64,000 bases of DNA, from assembly GCF_003963535.1 (NCBI RefSeq), contig NZ_CP034539.1:7254001-7318000 (forward strand), written 5' to 3'. The position numbers and the translations under genes were made by a program. Shown here one piece after another: positions 43,761-51,050 of this stretch. Under the pieces are notes generated by a model that did no database searches, was not told the DNA's origin, and was given only the letters and a program-made list of their open reading frames with translations. Each line of letters opens with the position of its first letter. Position 1 is the stretch's first letter. Source of the stretch: Streptomyces cyaneochromogenes. Lineage in GTDB: Bacteria > Actinomycetota > Actinomycetes > Streptomycetales > Streptomycetaceae.

Positions 43761-44812
43761 TGGCCCTCACGGCCGGGAGCAGGCCGGACGGGACACGTCC
43801 CCCCGCGGCGGTCGAGGAACCGGCGGCCGCGGTCGTCGCGGCCACCGCGAAGGAGAGCGTGCCGCGCAGGGCCGGCAAGGCCGGAAAGGTACCCTTCCGG
43901 GTCCGGTGGCGCCGCGACCGCGCGCTCATCCTGATGACCCTGCCGGTCATCGTCCTGCTCGTGATCTTCAACTACGTCCCGCTGCTCGGCAACGTCGTCG
44001 CCTTCCAGGACTACGACCCGTACGCCGCCGGCAACGGCATCACGGCGATCTTCCACAGCCCCTGGGTCGGGGTGGAGCAGTTCTCGCGGATGGTCGACGA
44101 CCCGCTGTTCTGGAGCGCCACGAAGAACACCATCGTCCTGTTCATGCTGCAACTGGTGCTGTTCTTCCCGGTCCCGATCGCCCTCGCGCTGGTCATCAAC
44201 AGCGTGATCCGGCCCCGGGTACGGGCCGTGGCACAGGCGATCATGTATCTGCCGCACTTCTTCTCCTGGGTCCTCGTGGTCACCGTCTTCCAGCAGATCC
44301 TCGGCGGCGCGGGCATCATCGCCCAGACCCTGGAGAAGCACGGGTGGAGCGGCTTCGACCTGATGACCGACGCGGACCTCTTCAAGTACCTGGTCACCGC
44401 GCAGGCCGTGTGGAAGGACGCCGGCTGGGGGATCATCGTCTTCCTCGCGGCCCTGTCCGCAGTCAGCACCGACCTGTACGAGGCCGCCGCCATGGACGGC
44501 GCGGGACGCTGGCGACGCATGTGGCATGTCACGCTGCCCGCGCTGCGACCGGTGATCGCGCTGCTGCTCGTCCTGCGGGTGGGCGACGCGCTGAGCGTCG
44601 GATTCGAGCAGTTCCTGCTCCAGCGGTGGGCGGTCGGTGCGGGAGCCAGCGAGGTCCTCGACACCTACGTGTGGAACATGGGTATCCAGAACGGCGACTT
44701 CAGCTACGCGGCCGCAGTCGGCCTCGTCAAGGGAGTCATCGGAGTCTGTCTCGTCCTGGGCGCGAACAAGGTCGCGCACCTGCTCGGCGAGCAGGGGGTG
44801 TATCAGAAGTGA
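43760..44812 (+). CDS. Sugar ABC transporter permease, LplB type
   Basis: 350 residues. A basic Ala-rich N-terminal tail of about 50 residues is followed by six helices and the EAA-type loop LSAVSTDLYEAAAMDGAGRWRRMWHVTLPALRP. The LplB/YteP pattern matches transporters of complex oligosaccharides. The ATG overlaps the previous stop (TGATG). There is no ATPase in the operon, as in other Streptomyces sugar systems that share the MsiK ATPase encoded elsewhere. Confidence 0.93.
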   Translation: MALTAGSRPDGTRPPAAVEEPAAAVVAATAKESVPRRAGKAGKVPFRVRWRRDRALILMTLPVIVLLVIFNYVPLLGNVVAFQDYDPYAAGNGITAIFHSPWVGVEQFSRMVDDPLFWSATKNTIVLFMLQLVLFFPVPIALALVINSVIRPRVRAVAQAIMYLPHFFSWVLVVTVFQQILGGAGIIAQTLEKHGWSGFDLMTDADLFKYLVTAQAVWKDAGWGIIVFLAALSAVSTDLYEAAAMDGAGRWRRMWHVTLPALRPVIALLLVLRVGDALSVGFEQFLLQRWAVGAGASEVLDTYVWNMGIQNGDFSYAAAVGLVKGVIGVCLVLGANKVAHLLGEQGVYQK

Positions 44813-45735
44813 GCCTCAACACGACACTCATCCGCAGCCTGAAGGCTCCCGCTCGCCCCGTGTGGGAGGAGCCGCCCAGCAAGGCCGGGCTCACCGCCAA
44901 GGGCGCATTCCTGGTCCTGTGCTGTCTGGGGGTCCTCGGGCCGCTGTGGATCGTGATCGTCACCAGCCTCTCGCCCAAACCGGTGATCGACCGGGTCGGC
45001 GGTCTGGTCGTGATCCCCCAGGGCATCACCTTCGTCAACTACACCGAACTGCTCAGCGGCGGACAGGTCAGCCGGGCGATCATGGTCTCGGTCGGCGTCA
45101 CGCTCTTCGGCACGCTGTTCTCCATGACGGTGTCCGTACTCGCGGCCTACGGGCTGTCCAGGCCGGGCACTCTGGGCCACCGGTTCTTCCTGGTGACCAT
45201 GATGGCCACCATGTTCTTCGGGGCCGGCCTCATCCCGACGTACCTTTTGGTGCAGTCACTGGGCCTCACCGACACCTATCTGTCCCTGATCCTGCCGAGC
45301 GCGGTCAGTGTCTTCAACATCCTGGTGCTGCGGGCCTTCTTCATGGGGATCTCGCCCGAACTCACCGAGTCGGCCCGCATCGACGGGGCCAGTGACCTGC
45401 GGATCCTGCTGACCATCATCATGCCGCTGTCCCGGGCGGTCCTGGCCGTCATCTCCCTGTTCTACGCGGTCGGGTACTGGAGCGCCTGGTTCAACGCCTC
45501 CATCTACCTCACCGACCAGCAGATGATGCCGCTGCAGAACGTGCTCATCCAGCTGGTCCAGAAGAACACCGAGGCGCCGGCCGGGCTCCAGCAGGCGGTC
45601 CGTACGGGGCAGCTCTCCGCGCTGGGGCTGCAGATGGCCGTCATGGTCCTCGCACTGATCCCCGTCGCGGTCGCCTCCCCCTTCGTCCAAAGGCACTTCA
45701 AGAAGGGCATGTTGACGGGAGCCATCAAGGGCTGA
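44809..45735 (+). CDS. Sugar ABC transporter permease, YtcP/AraQ type
   Basis: 308 residues with six helices and the loop GISPELTESARIDGASDLRILLTIIMPLSRAV. It pairs with the LplB-type permease. GTG at 44809 overlaps its stop as GTGA. The C-terminus KRHFKKGMLTGAIKG-like ending (RHFKKGMLTGAIKG) is typical of this group. The gene is followed by an intergenic repeat and a decayed GH74 gene. Confidence 0.93.
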   Translation: MSLNTTLIRSLKAPARPVWEEPPSKAGLTAKGAFLVLCCLGVLGPLWIVIVTSLSPKPVIDRVGGLVVIPQGITFVNYTELLSGGQVSRAIMVSVGVTLFGTLFSMTVSVLAAYGLSRPGTLGHRFFLVTMMATMFFGAGLIPTYLLVQSLGLTDTYLSLILPSAVSVFNILVLRAFFMGISPELTESARIDGASDLRILLTIIMPLSRAVLAVISLFYAVGYWSAWFNASIYLTDQQMMPLQNVLIQLVQKNTEAPAGLQQAVRTGQLSALGLQMAVMVLALIPVAVASPFVQRHFKKGMLTGAIKG

Positions 45736-45793
45736 CGGTCAGTTGTGGAGAACAGCGCCGTAGGGCCACCGGTCGCTCGCTGTCTGCGACTTC

Positions 45794-45829
45794 GTTGTGG
45801 CTGGTCGCGCAGTTCCCCGCGCCCCTAGG
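45794..45829 (-). repeat. Dispersed intergenic repeat, family A, short copy
   Basis: CTGGTCGCGCAGTTCCCCGC and GCGCCCCTAGGCAG continue as the ends of family A, shortened compared with the copies at 5004-5076 and 58380-58450. Confidence 0.5.
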
Positions 45830-45868
45830 CAGGTATCCGCATCCCCAGTTGTAAGAACGAGGTGCGTC

Positions 45869-46038
45869 ATGCGCTCGTCCCAGCCCAGCAGAAGAACCGT
45901 TCTCGCCGGGACCGCGGCCGCCGCCGGCCAGGCATACCGCTGGGACGACTGGAACCTCCTCGCGTCGAAGCCATAGCCGTCGACCCCGCCCATCCCGACC
46001 GCGTCTACCTCGCCCTCCTGACCGTCAGCAGCAGCTGA
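45869..46038 (+). pseudogene. Decayed GH74 xyloglucanase remnant
   Basis: An ATG after AGGTG opens a Tat signal-like MRSSQPSRRTVLAGTAAAA, then AYRWDDWNLL, ending at a TAG 35 codons in. One base frameshift at about 45960 restores VEAIAVDPAHPDRVYLA. GH74 enzymes have a conserved GWDDWNLLGVEAIAVDP...DRVYLA block after a GAYRW motif, so the pieces fit a GH74 N-terminus with internal deletions and one missing base. The frame closes with TVSSS and TGA at 46036-46038. No function remains. The rest of the 339-bp gap is repeat and spacer. Confidence 0.75.
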
Positions 46039-46074
46039 CACCGCATCGGGGCCGGGGTCGGTCCGTGTCCTGTC

Positions 46075-47262
46075 TCAGGCGCGGTCGACCTCGGCCCGCA
46101 GTGCGTTGTACTGCGCGAACGCGGTCTCGACCTCGGCGCGGGTCAGGCCGTAGCGAGCCAGATCGTAGCGGTGCGGGCGGGTGCCCTTCGGGCGGGCCAC
46201 GGCCCCGGCGAGCCGGGCCGCCTCGGCGTCGCCCCAGCGGGCGCCGACCGCGGCGTAGAGCTTGGGGGCGCCCGTGGCGGGCTCGGCGGCGAGCCAGGAG
46301 TACGGGGCGTCCACCAGTGCCTCCCGGGGCAGGGCGGCACGGGCCCGCAGGCCGCGTTCCATCGCACGGCTCAGCAGTGCGAACCAGGTCGCCCCGATGC
46401 CGTGCAGGTCCAGGGGGCGGGTGCTGACGGTCATGCCGTGCTCGATCAGGCTGCAGAACGAGGCCACGGCGGTGACCGGGTCGCGGTGACACCACACGAT
46501 CGTGGCGTCCGGGAACACCCTGTGCAGGGCGTCCAGGTTGCCCAGGTGCAGGGGCGACTTGAGGATCCAGCGGCGGCGCGGACGGCCGTACTGGAGGACC
46601 TGGAAGACCTGTTTCAGATACCGGTAGTCCTCGACGAAGTCGCGCTCGCGGTACCACGCCACGTACTCGGGGATCAGGGCCTGCGACAGCGGCATCAGCG
46701 CGTGCGGCAGGGCGAAGGTGCACTCCTCCGGGCCCTCCGCGGCCATCGGGTGGATGTCGCGGAAGCGCGGCGCGAACAGGTTGGTGCCCTGGACCATACG
46801 GCGGCCCGCCGTGACCCTCTTGCGGCGCTTGCGTGGCGGCAACTCCAGGTCGGGTGCGAGCAGTTCCCACAGCAGAGGGCTGCGGTGCTCCCGGGACAGC
46901 GACAGTACGGCGTGGGTGACCGTCGTCGCGGTGCGCGGCAGGCCCACCACGAACACCGGCTTGTCGATGGGCTCCCGCTCGATCTCCGGGTGCTCGGCGA
47001 TCAGCCCCCGCACCCGCGCCCGGTTGGCGAGATGCCTGCGGACGAAGGCCTGCGCCGACTGCCAGCCCACCGGCGTGAGGTTCTCGGCCTTCGCCCACCA
47101 GCCCAGCAGCGACCGGAAGTCGTCGACGAACCGCCCATCCCCCTTCGCCTCTCCCGCTTCCACGGCGATCCGGTCGAAGACACGGTCGGGGCTGCGGCGG
47201 GAGCCGAAGGCCGGCCGCAGCAGCTGGTCGGCCAGGGCGAGGGTGAGGGGAGGGGTGGACAC
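46075..47262 (-). CDS. Sulfotransferase family protein
   Basis: 395 residues. The PAPS 5'-phosphosulfate loop is FVVGLPRTATTVTH at about residue 103. The later 3'-phosphate region RRRWILKSPLHLGNL and CHRDPVTAVASFCSLIEHGM fits the Sulfotransfer_3 family. It would move a sulfuryl group from PAPS to an unknown hydroxyl or amine. It stands alone between the two carbohydrate-cluster arms and may not belong to that regulon. GTG start at 47262; the upstream ribosome site is weak. Confidence 0.85.
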   Translation of the reverse strand: MSTPPLTLALADQLLRPAFGSRRSPDRVFDRIAVEAGEAKGDGRFVDDFRSLLGWWAKAENLTPVGWQSAQAFVRRHLANRARVRGLIAEHPEIEREPIDKPVFVVGLPRTATTVTHAVLSLSREHRSPLLWELLAPDLELPPRKRRKRVTAGRRMVQGTNLFAPRFRDIHPMAAEGPEECTFALPHALMPLSQALIPEYVAWYRERDFVEDYRYLKQVFQVLQYGRPRRRWILKSPLHLGNLDALHRVFPDATIVWCHRDPVTAVASFCSLIEHGMTVSTRPLDLHGIGATWFALLSRAMERGLRARAALPREALVDAPYSWLAAEPATGAPKLYAAVGARWGDAEAARLAGAVARPKGTRPHRYDLARYGLTRAEVETAFAQYNALRAEVDRA

Positions 47263-47317
47263 GGAGGGACCCTATCGCGCTCAACTGGCGTGCAGTGTAG
47301 GTAAGTTGGACATGCTT

Positions 47318-47355
47318 GAGGGCGGCCGGAAGACCTCCATCGTCCGGCCGCCCTC
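47318..47355 (-). terminator. Hairpin terminator after GH31 gene
   Basis: GAGGGCGGCCGGA (47318-47330) and TCCGGCCGCCCTC (47343-47355) form a perfect 13-bp stem with a 12-nt loop, 11 bp past the GH31 stop. It separates the lacI-GH31 transcript from the sulfotransferase gene. Confidence 0.75.
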
Positions 47356-47365
47356 TTCGACACGG

Positions 47366-49420
47366 CTACTCCGCTACAGGCAGCCGCGCCCCGTCCCGCA
47401 GGAACAGCGGGATCCGGTCCAGCGGGGCGTCGACCGTCACGGTCGCACCGCCCTCGTACGTCTCACCCGTCCACGCGTCCGTCCAGCGCGCGCCCGCCGG
47501 GAGATACGTCGTCCACGTCGTCGCGCCCGCCGTCAGTACCGGCGCGACCAGCAGGTCACGGCCGAGCAGGTAGGCGTCGTCGACCGACCAGGCGGCCCGG
47601 TCCTCGGGGAACTCCAGGAACAGTGGCCGCATCACCGGCAGGCCCTCCTCGTGGGCCTCGCGCATGACGTCGAGGACGTACGGCTTGAGGCGCTCGCGCA
47701 GCCGCAGGTACTTCTCCAGGATCGCGCCGGCCTCCTCGCCGTACGACCACACCTCGTTCGGGCCGCCGGTCATCGCCGGGCCGAGCGGCATGCCCGGGTC
47801 GCGGAAGCCGTGCAGGCGCATCAGCGGGGACAGGGCGCCGAACTGGAACCAGCGGACCATCACCTCGCGGTACGCCTCGTCGTCCGGGTCGCCGCCGTGG
47901 AAGCCGCCGATGTCCGTGTTCCACCAGGGGATGCCGGACAGCGCGGTGTTGAGGCCGGCCGCTATCTGGCGGCGCAGGGTCGGGAAGTCGGTGCCGATGT
48001 CGCCGGACCACAGGGCGGCGCCGTAGCGCTGGCTGCCGGCCCAGGCCGAGCGGTTCAACGTCACCACCTCGGTCTCGCCGGCGGCGTGCAGGCCCTCGTA
48101 GAACGTGCGGGAGTTCTCGGCCGGGTAGCTGTTGCCGACCTCCAGGCCGGGGCCCGTCCAGTAGCGCAGGTTCTCCTGGAAGCCGGGCTTCAGCTCCGGC
48201 TCGCAGGCGTCCAGCCAGAAGGCCGTGATGCCGTACGGGTCGAGGTAGTTCTGCTTGACCTTCGACCACACGAACTGCCGGGCGTCCGGGTTGGTGGCGT
48301 CGTAGAACGCCACCTGGACCGTGGAGGCCACCTCCTTGTCGGGCCAGTCGGCGTGCGCCATCGGGCCGTACTGGGTGCCGATGAAGTAGCCGCGCTGCTC
48401 CATGACCGGGTGGTTCTCCGAGAGCGGGGAGACCGACGGCCAGACGGACACGACGAGCTTGATGCCGAGCTCGTCCAGCTCACGCACCATCGCCGCCGGG
48501 TCCGGCCACTCCTTCGGGTCGAACTTCCACTCGCCGAGGTGCGTCCAGTGGAAGAAGTCGCAGACGATGGCGGAGATGGGCAGGCCCCGGCGCTTGTACT
48601 CCCGTGCCACGGCGAGGAGTTCGTCCTGCGTGCGGTAGCGCAGCTTGCACTGCCAGAAGCCCGCCGCCCACTCGGGCAGCATCGGCGTACGGCCCGTCAC
48701 CGCGCTGTAGCGGCGCTGGCCGTCGGCCGGGGTGCCCGCGGTGATCCAGTAGTCGATCTGCCGGGCCGAGTCGGCTACCCAGCGCGTCCCGTTGCCGGCC
48801 AGCTCCACGCGGCCGATCGCCGGGTTGTTCCACAGCAGGGTGTAGCCGCGGCTGGAGGACACGACCGGGATGCCGACCTCGGCGTTGCGCTGGACCAGGT
48901 CGAGGACCAGGCCCTTCTGGTCGAACCGGCCGTGCTGGTGCTGGCCGAGGCCGTACAGCTTCTCGTCGTCGTACGCGGCGAAGCGCTGCTCCAGGCGGTG
49001 GTGGCCGTTGCCGACCGCGGTGTAGAGGCGCGGGCCCGGCCACCAGAAATGGGCGCGCTCCTCGGCGAGCACCTCCGTGCCGTCCTCGGTGCGCAGGAAG
49101 CGGATCAGGCCTTCGGCGTCGACCTGGACGGTCAGCGCGCCGACGGTCAGCACGCCCAGTCCGTCCTCGATCTTGACGGTCGACTCGGTCGCCGGGGCGG
49201 AGTCCAGCAGCGCCCCGGGGAGCCCGTCGAGGACCGGGCCGCCGAGCCGGGTCCGCACCCGGACCGCGTCCGGACCCCACGGCTCGACGCGCACGGTCTC
49301 CTGACGGCCGCTCCACTCCAGCGCGCCGTCCCGCTCACGGAACGTGCCGACGGTCGGGGACGACTGCGCGAGGCTGACCGTGCCCGGCAGGGACGGCTGT
49401 GTTTCGGCAGGCTGATTCAC
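47366..49420 (-). CDS. GH31 family alpha-xylosidase-like glycosidase
   Basis: 684 residues, no signal peptide. The N-terminal galactose-mutarotase-like domain is followed by the barrel with ISAIVCDFFHWTHLGEWKFDPKEWPDP. The nucleophile is in AFWLDACEPE and the acid/base in RSAWAGSQRYGAALWSGDIG. The WLDACEPE form and the YLR-KPYVL segment recall XylS/YicI alpha-xylosidases. It would remove alpha-xylosyl units from the non-reducing end of xyloglucan oligosaccharides in the cytoplasm. GTG at 49420 lies 89 bp after the LacI gene in the same direction, so both share an operator. Specificity is inferred. Confidence 0.88.
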   Translation of the reverse strand: MNQPAETQPSLPGTVSLAQSSPTVGTFRERDGALEWSGRQETVRVEPWGPDAVRVRTRLGGPVLDGLPGALLDSAPATESTVKIEDGLGVLTVGALTVQVDAEGLIRFLRTEDGTEVLAEERAHFWWPGPRLYTAVGNGHHRLEQRFAAYDDEKLYGLGQHQHGRFDQKGLVLDLVQRNAEVGIPVVSSSRGYTLLWNNPAIGRVELAGNGTRWVADSARQIDYWITAGTPADGQRRYSAVTGRTPMLPEWAAGFWQCKLRYRTQDELLAVAREYKRRGLPISAIVCDFFHWTHLGEWKFDPKEWPDPAAMVRELDELGIKLVVSVWPSVSPLSENHPVMEQRGYFIGTQYGPMAHADWPDKEVASTVQVAFYDATNPDARQFVWSKVKQNYLDPYGITAFWLDACEPELKPGFQENLRYWTGPGLEVGNSYPAENSRTFYEGLHAAGETEVVTLNRSAWAGSQRYGAALWSGDIGTDFPTLRRQIAAGLNTALSGIPWWNTDIGGFHGGDPDDEAYREVMVRWFQFGALSPLMRLHGFRDPGMPLGPAMTGGPNEVWSYGEEAGAILEKYLRLRERLKPYVLDVMREAHEEGLPVMRPLFLEFPEDRAAWSVDDAYLLGRDLLVAPVLTAGATTWTTYLPAGARWTDAWTGETYEGGATVTVDAPLDRIPLFLRDGARLPVAE

Positions 49421-49509
49421 GGGGGCGCTCCTGAAGAGGGCGGCTGGGTGAGGAAGGCGACAGCGGTGCGGCCAGGGGGCGCCCGGAAGGGCACGGCGGG
49501 TGAGGTGGG

Positions 49510-50526
49510 TCAGTGCGTGGCGGACGGCGCCGGGCCCGTGCTCGTCCGCACCGTCAACTCGGGTGCGATCAGCAGGACTTCGTCGCTCCCGCGCCCGTCG
49601 AGCTTGGCGACCAGCTGCTCCACGGCATGCCGGCCCATCTCCTGCGCGGGGATGGAGACGGACGTCAGCCGCACCGACGCCTGGGTGGCCACCTGGTCGG
49701 GGCAGATACCGACCACCGACACGTCCTCGGGCACGGCACGACCCTGCTGGCGCAGCAGGGCGAGCAGTGGCTCGACCGCCGACTCGTTCTGCACGACGAA
49801 CCCGGTGGTGCTCGGGCGCTCGTCGAGGATGCGGGCGAGGGTCACGGCCATCGCGTCGTACCCGCCCTCGCACGGCCGGTGCAGCAGCCGCATCCCCAAC
49901 TCCTGGGAACGCGCCCGCAGTCCGTCGAGGGTGCGCTCGGCGAAACCGGTGTGCCGTTCGTAGACGGCCGGGGCCTCGCCTATGACAGCGATGTCGCGGT
50001 GCCCGAGCATCGCCAGATGCTCCACGCACAGCGCGCCGGTCGCCTTGAAGTCGAGGTCGACGCAGGTCAGCCCGGTGGTGTCGGCGGGCAGGCCGATCAG
50101 TACGGACGGCTGATCGGTGCCGCGCAGCAGCGGCAGCCGCTCGTCGTCCAGCTGGACGTCCATCAGGATCATCGCGTCGGCGAGCCCGCTGCCGGTGACC
50201 CGGCGTACGGCGTCGGGGCCCTCCTCGCCGGTCAGCAGCAGGACGTCGTAGCCGTGGGTGCGGGCCGTGGTGGCCACCGCGATGGCGATCTCCATCATCA
50301 CCGGCACGTACATGTCGGTGCGCAGCGGGATCATCAGCGCGATGATGTTCGACCTGCTGCTGGCCAGGGCGCGGGCACCCGCGTTCGGGTGGTAGCCCAG
50401 CTCGCGGATGCTCTGCTCCACCCGCTGCCGGGTGGCCCCGGAGATGGACCGCTTGCCGCTGAGGACATAGCTCACCGTGCTCGCCGAGACTCCGGCGTGC
50501 TGGGCGACCTCGGCGAGGGTGACCAT
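49510..50526 (-). CDS. LacI family transcriptional regulator of the oligosaccharide regulon
   Basis: 338 residues. The N-terminal helix-turn-helix is VTLAEVAQHAGVSASTVSYVLSGKRSISG, followed by the hinge HPNAGARALASSRSNIIALMIP and a periplasmic-binding-like effector domain. ATG at 50526 has GGAGAG ahead of it; a TTG 4 codons upstream is less likely. The gene is first in a transcript with GH31. Operator copies 19 bp and 109 bp upstream indicate autoregulation. The effector is probably a breakdown product of the imported oligosaccharide. Confidence 0.93.
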   Translation of the reverse strand: MVTLAEVAQHAGVSASTVSYVLSGKRSISGATRQRVEQSIRELGYHPNAGARALASSRSNIIALMIPLRTDMYVPVMMEIAIAVATTARTHGYDVLLLTGEEGPDAVRRVTGSGLADAMILMDVQLDDERLPLLRGTDQPSVLIGLPADTTGLTCVDLDFKATGALCVEHLAMLGHRDIAVIGEAPAVYERHTGFAERTLDGLRARSQELGMRLLHRPCEGGYDAMAVTLARILDERPSTTGFVVQNESAVEPLLALLRQQGRAVPEDVSVVGICPDQVATQASVRLTSVSIPAQEMGRHAVEQLVAKLDGRGSDEVLLIAPELTVRTSTGPAPSATH

Positions 50527-50543
50527 CCAGCTCTCCAAGCTTT

Positions 50544-50557
50544 GCGAAGCGCTTCGA
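50544..50557. promoter_or_regulatory. LacI-type operator upstream of lacI-GH31
   Basis: GCGAAGCGCTTCGA has the same CGAAGCGCTTCG core as the other operators and lies 18 bp from the regulator start. It differs from the perfect 14-mer by one outer base. Confidence 0.75.
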
Positions 50558-50634
50558 CAGTGCGCGCTACGTACAGGGGCGTGTGTGAGGGTGGTTCGAC
50601 ACTAGCTCTGGCGCGCGCGGGTGTCCATAGGTTG

Positions 50635-50648
50635 TCGAAGCGCTTCGA
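50635..50648. promoter_or_regulatory. LacI-type operator upstream of GH12 remnant
   Basis: TCGAAGCGCTTCGA within the longer palindrome GTCGAAGCGCTTCGAC (50634-50649). It faces the plus strand and lies 105 bp upstream of the decayed GH12 start, showing that this lost gene once belonged to the regulon. Confidence 0.8.
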
Positions 50649-50752
50649 CAGCTTTTCTCGTACGAGACTGTCGGCGCGGTGGGCGCAACCTCCCGGCGGG
50701 CCGGCGGCCACGGGGAGGTCGTACCGGAACCGTCCCCCGGAAGGACCCCCCG

Positions 50753-50940
50753 ATGCAACACCGCCGACCGTGCCTGTCCAAGAAGCGCAAGACCCTCGAC
50801 CTGGACGACTTCACCCAGGCACTCGTCCGGCGCAACCTGCTGAGCGACGACACGTACGTCTCCGCATCGAGTCCGGCACCGAGGTCTTCAAGGGCACGGG
50901 GCGACTGGACACCAAGGCGTACTCCGTCAACATCGGCTGA
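50753..50940 (+). pseudogene. Decayed GH12 endoglucanase/xyloglucanase remnant
   Basis: An ATG after AAGGA opens a basic signal-like MQHRRPCLSKKR that runs directly into LDLDDFTQALVRRNLLSDDTYV. One base is missing at about 50861; shifting restores RIESGTEVFKGTGRLDTKAYSVNIG and the TGA. The joined text YV-LRIESGTEVFKGTGRLDTKAYSVNI matches the C-terminal end of GH12 enzymes (the fungal enzyme reads YVLSYQFGTEPFTGSGTLNV). The whole barrel-forming middle is deleted, so there is no activity. The pattern parallels the GH74 remnant. Confidence 0.72.
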
Positions 50941-51050
50941 ACAGGCGCGCGTGGGGTGGTGGGGGCGCCCGGAATCGGGTACATACGATCGGGTAGCACC
51001 CGTCGGTAACCAAACGGCCCAAGATCCCGATTCGCGGCGAGGTGAGCCTC

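Noticed and set aside
45739..46041. Minus-strand ORF of 100 codons after the permease operon.
   Set aside because: No start context or family, and it opposes the GH74 remnant on the plus strand.
46718..49963. 1081-codon plus-strand frame over the sulfotransferase and GH31 genes.
   Set aside because: Shadow frame with no family pattern, opposite to two recognisable genes.
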